Below, piece by piece: positions 1 to 6,434 of a stretch of 9,428 nt of DNA. Both the position numbers and the translations under genes were made by a program. Position 1 is the stretch's first letter; each line of letters begins with the position of its first letter. The DNA lies in contig URYE01000087.1 of assembly GCA_900551945.1 (NCBI GenBank), positions 1-9,428 of the forward strand, read 5' to 3'. This stretch comes from an uncultured Eubacterium sp. (GTDB lineage: Bacteria; Bacillota; Clostridia; Lachnospirales; Lachnospiraceae). The notes under the pieces are model-generated. The model saw only the letters and a list, made by a program, of their open reading frames with translations. It made no database searches and was not told the origin of the DNA.

Positions 1-143
1 TCAATGCGACATCGTGTCGCTGATTGCTTTACCGCACGTCAATGTGCGGTAATCACTGTATACATATAACACAACTAAGAATTACTAAGCATCTACCATA
101 TACTATAAAATTCAATACTATTTTTTCTATTTACCACTACATT
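1..143 (+). repeat. Structured repeat element, copy 1 (right part, cut by window start)
   Basis: This is the right part of the element seen complete at 2193-2451. Hairpin A has an inner stem GCGAC (6-10) with GTCGC (16-20); its outer stem is visible only as TCA (1-3) with TGA (21-23), because the rest lies upstream of the window. Hairpin B is a perfect 9-base-pair stem, TTACCGCAC (29-37) with GTGCGGTAA (44-52). The right arm (about 70-143) keeps the AACTAAG and ACTAAGC motifs, ACCATATACTATAA and the terminal ACTACATTT of copy 2. The hairpin stems differ from copy 2 in sequence but still pair, so the structure is conserved. The left arm is not in the window. Confidence 0.75.
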
Positions 144-515
144 TTGACTTGTGGGACATAAATTTAACTAATATAGTGAGTGATTGGAAGATTATTTTAC
201 TATTGATATCTTACGGAAGTTTATTGAAATAGAAAATATGAAACTTAAAGTTTATTTTAGGGATATTGAGTAATTTATAATAAAATAAATTTAAGGTATG
301 GGGGATTTATTTAGATTGGGAGATATGGAAAATTGGGAGAAAACTTTTATAAAAGAATTTAACAAAAGGTGTGGAAAAATCTGTAAACATAGTGTAATAT
401 ATGATGTGTATTGTAAGTAATACAATTTTTGTTGCTATTTACTAAAAATATAAGAATTTATTTTGGGGTAGGTAGTAATGTTTTTTAGAAATAGATTTAA
501 AAATATCTTTTTATA
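144..515. other. Gene-free AT-rich region upstream of the GH43 gene
   Basis: No credible coding sequence is present. The stretch holds the solo flank repeat at 182-239, a 12-base perfect palindrome CTTTTATAAAAG at 344-355, and a weak AT-rich hairpin TGTATT (407-412) with AATACA (419-424). The hairpin is followed by ATTTTTG, which could be a feeble terminator in the + direction. Near the gene, TATAAT at 512-517 resembles a -10 box. Confidence 0.5.
182..239 (+). repeat. Solo copy of the flanks of the 6491-6650 cloverleaf element
   Basis: TATCTTACGGAAGTTT at 207-222 is identical to 6645-6660, and the match continues to 239 with 29 of 33 bases shared by eye. On the left side, GATTGGAAGAT (182-192) matches GATTGTGAAGAT (6484-6495) with one inserted base. 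Between these two flanks this copy has only 14 bases, whereas the copy near 6500 has 149 bases forming a cloverleaf. This copy therefore looks like an empty or deleted version of the same locus type. Confidence 0.55.
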
Positions 516-517
516 AT
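512..517 (+). promoter_or_regulatory. Possible -10 box for the GH43 gene
   Basis: TATAAT is a perfect -10 match placed 35 bases before the chosen ATG, which would leave a short leader carrying the ribosome site. I see no good -35 hexamer at 16-18 bases upstream, so this could be chance in AT-rich DNA. Confidence 0.3.
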
Positions 518-539
518 GCACATTAAAATGTACAAAAAT

Positions 540-544
540 GGAGG
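540..544 (+). promoter_or_regulatory. Ribosome binding site of the GH43 gene
   Basis: GGAGG ends 7 bases before the ATG at 552. It lies inside the longer open frame that begins at ATG 516, and it is too close to ATG 546, so it decides the start at 552. Confidence 0.8.
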
Positions 545-551
545 AATGTTT

Positions 552-2189
552 ATGTGGTTAGCAGATTTAGGTAATGGTAATTATAGAAATCCAATTCTTT
601 ATGCAGATTATTCTGACCCTGATGCAATAAGGGTTGGTGATGATTATTTTTGTATTGCGTCAAGTTTTTGTAATGCACCAGCACTTCCAATTCTTCATTC
701 TAAAGATTTGGTTAATTGGAAGGTTGTTAATTATGTTTTAGATAAGATACCAGAGTTTAGATATAGAAATCCAATTCATGGCTGTGGAGTGTGGGCTCCT
801 GCAATAAGATACCATGAGGGAATATATTATGTGTGTTTTCCAATGCCAGATGAAGGAATATATATGACTACAACAAAAGACCCATTTGGAAAATGGAGTG
901 AACCTGTTAATATAAGACCGGGCGCAGGCTGGATTGACCCTTGCCCATTTTGGGACGATGATGGTAAAGCCTATCTTGTAGCAGGTGTTGCAAAGAGTCG
1001 TATAGGTTATAAGAGTGTACTTCATATGGTTGAAATGCAACCAGATGGTATGGGACTTATAGGCGATGAAGTTAAGATATTTGATGGAAATGAAAATGAC
1101 CAGGTTACAATTGAAGGTCCTAAGCTTTATAAGCGCAACGGATATTATTATATATTTGCACCAGCAGGCGGTGTTAAAACGGGGTGGCAGACGGTGCTTC
1201 GTTCTAAAAATATTTTCGGACCTTATGAATATAAGGTTGTTATGCGACAAGGAGACTCGCCTGTTAATGGGCCTCATCAAGGAGCATGGGTAGATACTGT
1301 GACAGGTGAAGATTGGTTTTTACATTTTCAAGATGTGTATGCAGCGGGTAGAATAATGCACTTACAGCCTATGCACTGGGAAAATGATTGGCCGATTATT
1401 GGCGTTAATAAAGATGGCAATGACTATGGTGAGCCAGTGATGGAATATAGAAAGCCTAATATTGGTAAGAATCAAACAGAACTTTCTGACACATCAAAAT
1501 ATCCTATATGTGAACCAGATACAACAGACGAATTTGATAGTAATAAATTAGGTATTCAGTGGCAATGGAATTCTAATCCTGACAAGGACTGGATTGAATT
1601 TGTTCCCGAAAAATCTAGTATTAAGCTTAATGCTGTCAATGCTGTGCCTTTAAGACCAGTAGGGGATTATAGGAATATTTTACTTCAAAAGTGGCCAGCA
1701 CCAGAGTTTAGTTGTGTTACAAAAATGAGTATATCAGGTATGAAAGAGGGAGATAAGGCGGGAGTTGTTTCTCTTGGAATGAATTATATAGCTATGGCTA
1801 TTGAAGTTAAAAATGGTGAATATGTATTACAACAGATTAATGGAACTCAGTTCTTTGACTGTGATATGCCTTATACTAAAGAAGATATTAAGAATTTTGT
1901 AGTTGATAACGGTAGACTTGATAGTGAAAAGAATATATATTTTAAGTATACTGTAAAATGTACAGGTCATATTGACCATATGGAATTAGATTTGCCTGTA
2001 AAAAACGCACCAGTTGAGAGCGTAACATTTGAGATTAGTTATGATGGTGTTAATTATGAAAATGCGTTCTCAATTCCTTCAAAAGCAGGTCGTTGGGTTG
2101 GAGTTAAGAATGGCGTGTTTGTGGCGCATAATAGTGAAGTTGCAGGTGAAAAGGGCTTTGTGATGGTGGATTATGTAAGGTATATGTAA
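552..2189 (+). CDS. GH43-family glycosidase (beta-xylosidase / alpha-L-arabinofuranosidase type), intracellular
   Basis: The protein is 545 residues when started at 552; an open frame continues upstream to ATG 516, but the GGAGG at 540-544 fixes the later start. The N-terminal 300 residues form a GH43 five-bladed propeller. The likely catalytic base is D22 (in SDPDAIRVGDDYF), the pKa-modulating Asp is D129 (WIDPCPFWDDDG), and the general acid is E188 (TIEGPKLYKRNGYYY). H242 (GPHQG) fits the central metal ligand of the family. Residues about 325-545 form a beta-sandwich C-terminal domain as in two-domain GH43 xylosidases. The HLQPMHWENDWPIIG segment resembles GH43 subfamily 12, though I could not test this. 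There is no signal peptide, so it should cleave imported arabino/xylo-oligosaccharides in the cytoplasm. No transporter or other glycosidase lies beside it, so the exact substrate is unknown. Copies of a structured repeat lie on both sides. Confidence 0.9.
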   Translation: MWLADLGNGNYRNPILYADYSDPDAIRVGDDYFCIASSFCNAPALPILHSKDLVNWKVVNYVLDKIPEFRYRNPIHGCGVWAPAIRYHEGIYYVCFPMPDEGIYMTTTKDPFGKWSEPVNIRPGAGWIDPCPFWDDDGKAYLVAGVAKSRIGYKSVLHMVEMQPDGMGLIGDEVKIFDGNENDQVTIEGPKLYKRNGYYYIFAPAGGVKTGWQTVLRSKNIFGPYEYKVVMRQGDSPVNGPHQGAWVDTVTGEDWFLHFQDVYAAGRIMHLQPMHWENDWPIIGVNKDGNDYGEPVMEYRKPNIGKNQTELSDTSKYPICEPDTTDEFDSNKLGIQWQWNSNPDKDWIEFVPEKSSIKLNAVNAVPLRPVGDYRNILLQKWPAPEFSCVTKMSISGMKEGDKAGVVSLGMNYIAMAIEVKNGEYVLQQINGTQFFDCDMPYTKEDIKNFVVDNGRLDSEKNIYFKYTVKCTGHIDHMELDLPVKNAPVESVTFEISYDGVNYENAFSIPSKAGRWVGVKNGVFVAHNSEVAGEKGFVMVDYVRYM

Positions 2190-2192
2190 ATA

Positions 2193-2451
2193 GAATGTGT
2201 TGTTGGGGGATGGAAGTAGGGAGTAAATTTTATAGTCGATGGATAAAAGCTAAGTAGTTCTAAGATGTGCTGTGGTTAGGATATGTAAAGTCGGACGTGA
2301 ACGCCACCAATGCGACGTCGTGTCGCTGGTGGCTTGCCCTGACGTCGTGTCAGGGCATCACTGTTTTTTGACAGCACAACTAAGAACTACTAAGCTTTTA
2401 CCATATACTATAAGATTTACTCCTTACTTCCTGTTTTTTGCAACTACATTT
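2193..2451 (+). repeat. Structured repeat element, copy 2 (complete): long inverted arms enclosing two hairpins
   Basis: The element starts 4 bases after the GH43 stop. The left arm (2194-2273) and right arm (2371-2450) are complementary along about 80 bases. The innermost 60 or so pair almost continuously, with about eight differences, several of them G-U compatible. The 97-base centre holds two hairpins. In hairpin A, GCCACCA (2303-2309) pairs with TGGTGGC (2327-2333) and the inner GCGAC (2312-2316) with GTCGC (2322-2326), around a GTCGT loop. In hairpin B, GCCCTGAC (2336-2343) pairs with GTCAGGGC (2349-2356), again around a GTCGT loop. The element encodes no recognisable protein, so it resembles a non-autonomous mobile element (MITE-like) or a structured RNA. 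No clear target-site duplication could be assigned in the AT-rich flanks. Confidence 0.8.
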
Positions 2452-2620
2452 ATATATTATAAAATTTTAGTAATCTAATGTAAAATTATAATAGTATATA
2501 TACTTACATAAAAGTGGGAGAAGGTCAATTACCCATTACATTTAGGTGATGGGGAGTTGATAACTTGATATGAAGATTTGTTAAAGTTGTTTATAGTAGA
2601 TTGTTTTTTATTATAATAAG

Positions 2621-2676
2621 AAAGTCCCTATAATTTATCACGCATATATAATGGTGATAGGTTATGGGGACTTTTT
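2621..2676. terminator. Bidirectional terminator between the convergent GH43 and cell-wall genes
   Basis: AAAGTCCCTATAA (2621-2633) pairs with TTATGGGGACTTT (2662-2674), with one wobble pair. An inner stem TATCAC with GTGATA continues the helix, and the loop is about 12 bases. On the + strand the stem runs into TTTTT (2672-2676). On the minus strand it is followed by an AT-rich stretch with T runs, 22 bases after the cell-wall gene stop. It sits where both convergent transcripts should end. Confidence 0.85.
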
Positions 2677-2697
2677 GGCTTAGTGTTGTTAGTTTTG

Positions 2698-3903
2698 TTA
2701 GTAGAATATATGGTCACCGATTACTGTTCCGTAGGTGTCTGTGCCGCTTCGGTATACATGGAAGTAGAGTGCGTCTATTACGATATTGCCATTTAAGACT
2801 TCTTGTGCGGCTTGTACACAGCTTGATGAAGCTCCTCTAGCAAGAACGATAGAGAAACGACCACTTGCTACAGGAGTAAATTGTCCTGAAGCATAGATTA
2901 CTGCTGATATTGAATTTGGAAAACGACTACTATTTACACGATTAATTATAACACTTCCTACAGCTAGTTTTCCTTGATAAGATTGATTACCGGCTTCACA
3001 TTCAATAATAGCGGCAAGCATAGCAAGGTCTGATGAGTCATGTGCAAGTGCTGTGCCACCAGAAGAAGCGGGTACATCGTAAGAAACTCCGCTTGAAGTA
3101 TTATTTGCTTCTTGAGCGGCTTTGGCTTGCGCTTCTTGTGCAGCTTTGGCTTCTGCTTCTTGTCTTGCTCTTTCAGCCTCAGCACGTTCTTGTTCAATAC
3201 GTTGATTTTCAAGGTCTTGCTCATATTGAAGTGCAAGTTTTTCGGCTTCTGTAATACTACTAGATGTAGTATCTATCTGTGATTGAGTCTGTGCAAGAAG
3301 TGTATTAAGGTTGTTGCGTTCATTAGTAGCTTCATTTCTAAGCGAATTAAGGTCATTCATATCGGCTACAAGAGCATCGTTAGCCTGCTTATTTTGTGTA
3401 TAAATATCATTTAACTGAGCAAGCATATCTCTGTCATATTGCGAAATCTGTTGTATGTACTCTGTACGAGTAAGAAATTCTCCCATACTTTTTGAATTTA
3501 AAATAAGTTCAAAAATAGAGCTGTCATTCTTTTCATACATATATTTAATTCTAAGTTTCATTGAATTGTATTGATTAGCAATCTGAACAGATAAATCATT
3601 GATTTTAACTTGCAAATCATTTATTTCTGATTGTTTTTGTGTAATCTGACTGTCAATGTTAGCAATTTTTTCACCAGAAGCTTCAAGTTGTGAATTAAGA
3701 TTAGCAAAGTCAGAAGATAATTCAGCTTGACGAGCTTTAAGTTGATTTAATGCTTCATTAGCTTTGTCTAAGTCCTCCTGTGTCGTAGCTGCGTATGTAT
3801 TAGGAATATATGGAAATACTGTTGCAATAGAAAGGGAAAGACATAAAAGACAAGCCGGCACTTTTAATTTTTTAGTAGTTATTTTTAAATAATTTCTTTT
3901 CAA
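2698..3903 (-). CDS. Secreted cell-wall hydrolase: PcsB-like coiled coil plus SleB-type C-terminal domain, TTG start
   Basis: The protein is 401 residues. Residues 1-38 are a signal peptide: basic start, hydrophobic stretch at about 16-33, likely cleavage after NTYA. Residues about 42-240 are a long coiled coil of the PcsB/CwlO N-terminal type, including the signature-like stretch around MKLRIKYMYEKNDSSIF (115-131). Residues 237-268 are an Ala/Glu/Gln-rich linker (EAERARQEAEAKAAQEAQ). Residues about 290-401 match the SleB/CwlJ hydrolase-2 fold, with E303 in ECEAGNQ as the likely catalytic Glu, then AVGSVIINRV and FPNSISAVIYASGQFTPV. It should act outside the membrane on peptidoglycan. PcsB-type coils are usually controlled by FtsEX, which is not in the window. 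The start is TTG at 3903: a GAGG lies 8 bases upstream, and there is no in-frame ATG before residue 115. Its role in growth, division or sporulation cannot be told from sequence. Confidence 0.88.
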   Translation of the reverse strand: MKRNYLKITTKKLKVPACLLCLSLSIATVFPYIPNTYAATTQEDLDKANEALNQLKARQAELSSDFANLNSQLEASGEKIANIDSQITQKQSEINDLQVKINDLSVQIANQYNSMKLRIKYMYEKNDSSIFELILNSKSMGEFLTRTEYIQQISQYDRDMLAQLNDIYTQNKQANDALVADMNDLNSLRNEATNERNNLNTLLAQTQSQIDTTSSSITEAEKLALQYEQDLENQRIEQERAEAERARQEAEAKAAQEAQAKAAQEANNTSSGVSYDVPASSGGTALAHDSSDLAMLAAIIECEAGNQSYQGKLAVGSVIINRVNSSRFPNSISAVIYASGQFTPVASGRFSIVLARGASSSCVQAAQEVLNGNIVIDALYFHVYRSGTDTYGTVIGDHIFY

Positions 3904-3911
3904 TTAAAAAA

Positions 3912-3915
3912 CCTC
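3912..3915 (-). promoter_or_regulatory. Ribosome binding site supporting the TTG start
   Basis: On the minus strand, GAGG lies 8 bases before the TTG at 3903. An ATG overlapping this site is out of frame and meets a stop after five codons, so the TTG is the best start. Confidence 0.65.
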
Positions 3916-3957
3916 ATTTTTATAATACATAGTTAATATGTTTCTGAAAATATATAT

Positions 3958-3972
3958 TTAAGTATTACTTAA
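3958..3972. promoter_or_regulatory. Perfect palindrome, possible operator
   Basis: TTAAGTA and TACTTAA flank a single T. It lies 55-69 bases upstream of the TTG start of the cell-wall gene, where a promoter or operator would be expected. No regulator is assigned. Confidence 0.35.
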
Positions 3973-4063
3973 CACTAGGAAATTAGGGGATTTATTCAAT
4001 CGTGTTAAATATTACTGTTCAAATATTTTAATATGTGGCAACGAAAAAATCAAGTGGAAACGA

Positions 4064-4092
4064 ATTACATATTATTAGAATTGTGGTATACT
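4064..4092 (+). promoter_or_regulatory. Candidate promoter for the PHP-yerC genes, overlapped by an inverted repeat
   Basis: ATTACA (4064-4069) and TATACT (4087-4092) are 17 bases apart, with an extended -10 TGG just before the TATACT. Transcription would start near 4099 and give a leader of about 295 bases. The inverted repeat ATTATTAG (4071-4078) with CTAATAAT (4091-4098) covers the spacer and -10, a position suited to a repressor. Confidence 0.45.
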
Positions 4093-4156
4093 AATAATGT
4101 TGCTGATAAATAATTTGATTTTTCAGTAATATATATCGGAATTTATAAAGGCTAAT

Positions 4157-4173
4157 ATTAGTAATTTACTAAT
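4157..4173. promoter_or_regulatory. Palindrome in the leader, possible second operator
   Basis: ATTAGTA and TACTAAT are separated by three bases. Its CTAAT half-sites resemble those of the inverted repeat at 4071-4098, about 80 bases upstream. Confidence 0.3.
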
Positions 4174-4288
4174 GGCAAAAATAACATTTGTATAAAGAAA
4201 ATATAAATATTGTGGGACTTAATTATAATATGCTGCCAATTATGAATATATTCTTATTTGGTATTGTTGTATATAAGTTTTTAGGTAA

Positions 4289-4307
4289 AAATGTTATATT
4301 AACATTT
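4289..4307. promoter_or_regulatory. 8-3-8 palindrome in the PHP gene leader
   Basis: AAATGTTA (4289-4296) and TAACATTT (4300-4307) flank TAT, 88 bases upstream of the PHP gene ATG. It could be a protein site or a weak RNA hairpin. It has no T tract, so it is not a terminator. Confidence 0.3.
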
Positions 4308-4394
4308 ATTATTTTCTAAGTACAAATACAAGCTTTAAAATGATATATTAATAGCTATAAACTTTAGTTTTCGGAAAGCGAAAGGATTTTATTT

Positions 4395-5111
4395 ATGAGA
4401 TATTTAATAGACACACATACACATACAATAGCAAGTGGTCATGCTTATAATACAATTGATGAGATGACAAGAAAGGCTAATAGTATAGGGCTTGAAAATC
4501 TTGCCATTACAGAACACACGCCTAAAATGCCAGGAAGCTGTAATATGTTGTATTTTACGAATTTGAAGATACTTCCAGAAAGAAAATATGACGTTAATCG
4601 TTTATTTGGTTGTGAAGCTAATATTGTCAATCTGTATGGCGAGGTTGATATGCCTGATGGTTTACTTAGAAAGATGGATATTGTTATTGCAAGTTTTCAT
4701 ATACCTTGTGTTAAGGCAGGAAGTGTTAAGGAAAATACAAGGGCACTTATTAATGCAATGAAGAACCCTTATATTGATATCATAGGTCATCCAGACGACA
4801 GCAGATATGCTGTTGATATGGAAATGGTAGTTGATGCAGCAAAGGAGTATCAGACACTTTTAGAGCTTAACAATTCGTCATTAAAACCTAATGGTCCAAG
4901 ACAGGGGGCAAGGGAAAATGATATAAAAATGCTTGAGCTTTGTAAGAAGAAAGATGTGTGTATAACAATAGGTAGTGATGCACATATAGAAGAAGATATT
5001 TGTAATTTTGGTTTTGCGGAGGAGTTACTTGAAGAAGTTAATTTTCCAGATAGGCTTATAGTTAATAAGGATATTGATTTACTTAATAGTTATCTTCATA
5101 GTTATAAATAA
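4395..5111 (+). CDS. PHP-family phosphatase, YcdX-like
   Basis: The 238-residue protein matches the E. coli YcdX type of PHP phosphatase (about 245 residues), a distorted TIM barrel that binds three metal ions. The expected ligands are all visible: H8 and H10 (DTHTH), H16, H41 (ITEH), E74, H102 (SFH), H132 (GHPD), D195 and H197 (SDAH). They sit one residue later than in YcdX. An AAGGA at 4382-4386 stands 8 bases before the ATG. There is no signal peptide, so the enzyme is cytoplasmic. The natural substrate of this branch is poorly defined. It is related to histidinol-phosphate phosphatases, but no his genes are nearby and the residue pattern fits YcdX better. yerC follows after 134 bases with no clear terminator between, so the two may share a transcript. 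Confidence 0.88.
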   Translation: MRYLIDTHTHTIASGHAYNTIDEMTRKANSIGLENLAITEHTPKMPGSCNMLYFTNLKILPERKYDVNRLFGCEANIVNLYGEVDMPDGLLRKMDIVIASFHIPCVKAGSVKENTRALINAMKNPYIDIIGHPDDSRYAVDMEMVVDAAKEYQTLLELNNSSLKPNGPRQGARENDIKMLELCKKKDVCITIGSDAHIEEDICNFGFAEELLEEVNFPDRLIVNKDIDLLNSYLHSYK

Positions 5112-5235
5112 TTGGTATAAAATTACATTTATGTTGTTGTAAAAATTTAAAGTTGTTTATGACTTTATTTTTAGACGTTAATGTGTTAAAATATCATTTA
5201 TAGTACATGGAATTACGGGCTATAAGCTCAGAAAT

Positions 5236-5239
5236 GGAG
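5236..5239 (+). promoter_or_regulatory. Ribosome binding site fixing the yerC start
   Basis: GGAG ends 6 bases before ATG 5246. The frame is open upstream to ATG 5207, but that start has no comparable site, and the family begins near the MNSKLKTPAV segment. Confidence 0.65.
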
Positions 5240-5245
5240 AAAAAG

Positions 5246-5554
5246 ATGAATAGTAAGTTAAAAACACCAGCGGTTGAATTATTATTTGATGCAATATTAT
5301 GTCTTGATACTAAAGAAGAATGTTATGATTTTTTTGAAGATGTATGCACAATTAATGAATTGTTATCGCTGTCACAAAGATTTGAAGTTGCTAAGATGCT
5401 TAGAGAGAAAAAGACTTATCTTGATATAGCTGAAAAGACAGGAGCTTCAACAGCTACAATTAGCAGGGTTAATCGTTCTCTTAATTATGGTACAGATGGT
5501 TATGATAAGATATTTAAAAAGATGAAAGAAAAAGACGAGCAGTCGCAAGAGTAA
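5246..5554 (+). CDS. yerC: TrpR/YerC-family DNA-binding regulator
   Basis: The 102-residue protein reads as a close relative of Bacillus YerC (about 104 residues), in the TrpR-like YerC/YecD family. The conserved core is EECYDFFEDVCTINELLSLSQRFEVAKMLREKKTY (residues 25-58 or so, quoted in pieces in the literature as the TrpR-like helices), followed by the helix-turn-helix at about 57-79 (IAEKTGASTATISRVNRSL) and the family ending LNYGTDGY. It should bind DNA in the cytoplasm; the ligand, if any, and the targets are not known from sequence. In Bacillus, yerC lies close to pcrB-pcrA-ligA, and here pcrA begins about 3.1 kb downstream. ATG 5246 is preferred over ATG 5207 because of its ribosome site and length. 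A large terminator lies 25 bases after the stop. Confidence 0.9.
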   Translation: MNSKLKTPAVELLFDAILCLDTKEECYDFFEDVCTINELLSLSQRFEVAKMLREKKTYLDIAEKTGASTATISRVNRSLNYGTDGYDKIFKKMKEKDEQSQE

Positions 5555-5579
5555 AGTTTTTTTGTTTTGATGTAAAATT

Positions 5580-5661
5580 AAAAAAGGTATATGTTTTGTG
5601 CAAACTGTAAATGTGTGGAAAAGCTAACATTTATTAGTTACTTAAAACATATACCTTTTTT
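5580..5661. terminator. Large symmetric bidirectional terminator between yerC and the DUF1836 gene
   Basis: AAAAAAGGTATATGTTTT (5580-5597) pairs perfectly with 5644-5661 over 18 bases. The T tract is part of the stem on either strand, so it can work in both directions. The 46-base loop is unusually long and contains a second stem, TAAATGT (5608-5614) with ACATTTA (5627-5633). Confidence 0.8.
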
Positions 5662-5675
5662 GTGTAATTATAAAC

Positions 5676-5720
5676 AATTCTACCTTTTTCTATTTAGTTT
5701 AGTGTGTTTTTGGTAGAATT
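5676..5720. repeat. Inverted repeat downstream of the DUF1836 gene
   Basis: AATTCTACC (5676-5684) pairs with GGTAGAATT (5712-5720) around a 27-base T-rich loop. It lies 20 bases after the DUF1836 stop on the minus strand and may help end that transcript, although no strong T tract follows. An alternative overlapping pairing is AAACAAT (5672-5678) with ATTGTTT (5726-5732). Confidence 0.5.
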
Positions 5721-5739
5721 AGAAAATTGTTTTATTGTG

Positions 5740-6381
5740 TTATTCTTTTTTCTTTGAAGTTTTCTTGCCCTTTGTATCTTTTGGAGTGTGGCGAGAGGCG
5801 TAATCGTCTATTAAGTTTTCGATTAGATTTTTCTTTAAGTATACATCAAATATAAGTGTGCATACGAGTGTGAAAAATTGTAGAAATTCTTTGTCAATTT
5901 CATCATCAGAAAATTGTTCAAATGCCTTATCAGCATTATAAGCTTTTTGTGTAATGTCATTTGAAATAGAAGAAACTTCTGATTTGCACATATTGTATAC
6001 TTCTTTGTATATAATATCTAATTCGGAATATTTTTCTTTATCAAAAAATTGTTCTGTAATTGGGTCAAGAATTGTCTTTATATCGTTTATTGAAAGGATA
6101 CTTTTAAAGTAATATATAAAAGCTAAGATATAAAGATGGTCTTTTGAATATTTTTTCTTGATTGGTGCAGGTAAGAGATTGTTTTTGGTGTAGTTGTTTA
6201 TCATTGTTTTTGTAAGAATTTTGTCATCTGGCTTTCTCTTACAGTCTTGAAGATGTTCGTCCATAAATGTTGTTACCTGGTCCATATAAAGATTGATATT
6301 TGGAACATCTCCAGGCTTTATATAGTTGAGCTTAACAAGTTTTTTGAGAGCTTCTTTTACGAATTGAGTGTTATTTTCCAT
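5740..6381 (-). CDS. DUF1836 protein, probable MerR-like DNA-binding regulator
   Basis: The 213-residue protein matches the DUF1836 family (Bacillus YkrK type). Residues about 30-105 form the conserved part: NINLYMDQVTTFMDEHL, then ILTKTMINNYTKNNLLPAP, then KKKYSKDHLYILAFIYYFK and SILSINDIK. Together these look like a winged, MerR-like helix-turn-helix, with the TKTMINNYTK stretch as the likely recognition region. The C-terminal half is helical and less conserved, and ends in a Lys-rich tail (KGKKTSKKKE). It is cytoplasmic, and its targets are unknown. The ATG at 6381 has a GAGG 11 bases upstream, and a near-consensus promoter lies at 6435-6463. The gene runs opposite to yerC and pspA, so it is its own transcription unit. 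Close linkage to the cloverleaf element at 6491-6650 is noted, but no functional tie is shown. Confidence 0.8.
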   Translation of the reverse strand: MENNTQFVKEALKKLVKLNYIKPGDVPNINLYMDQVTTFMDEHLQDCKRKPDDKILTKTMINNYTKNNLLPAPIKKKYSKDHLYILAFIYYFKSILSINDIKTILDPITEQFFDKEKYSELDIIYKEVYNMCKSEVSSISNDITQKAYNADKAFEQFSDDEIDKEFLQFFTLVCTLIFDVYLKKNLIENLIDDYASRHTPKDTKGKKTSKKKE

Positions 6382-6434
6382 ATATATACAGACCTCACTA
6401 TCTAAAATAATTTATGTTGTGATATTATTGTTAC

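Larger units (their letters stand above)
3904..4394. other. Divergent gene-free regulatory region between the cell-wall and PHP genes
   Basis: About 490 bases with no credible gene. Notable sites are a perfect 15-base palindrome at 3958-3972 on the cell-wall gene side, a promoter-like pair at 4064-4092, and palindromes at 4157-4173 and 4289-4307. The region is very AT-rich, so short palindromes may partly be chance. I see no riboswitch of a class I recognise. Confidence 0.5.

Noticed and set aside
738..1280. 180-residue open frame on the minus strand
   Set aside because: It lies wholly inside the GH43 gene, has no ribosome site or family motif, and its composition is typical of antisense translation.
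1..2451. Retron or group II intron RNA
   Set aside because: No reverse transcriptase is present in the window and neither intron domain V nor the retron branching G layout could be made out.
2272..2478. 68-residue open frame on the + strand
   Set aside because: It runs through the hairpins and right arm of the repeat element; its residues reflect the palindromes and no ribosome site precedes it.
2964..3254. Short open frames on both strands in the cell-wall gene
   Set aside because: They are out-of-frame readings of the Ala/Glu-rich linker, with no start signals.
4395..5111. Histidinol-phosphatase gene of histidine synthesis
   Set aside because: The metal-ligand spacing fits YcdX better and no his genes are adjacent, so only a PHP phosphatase call is justified.
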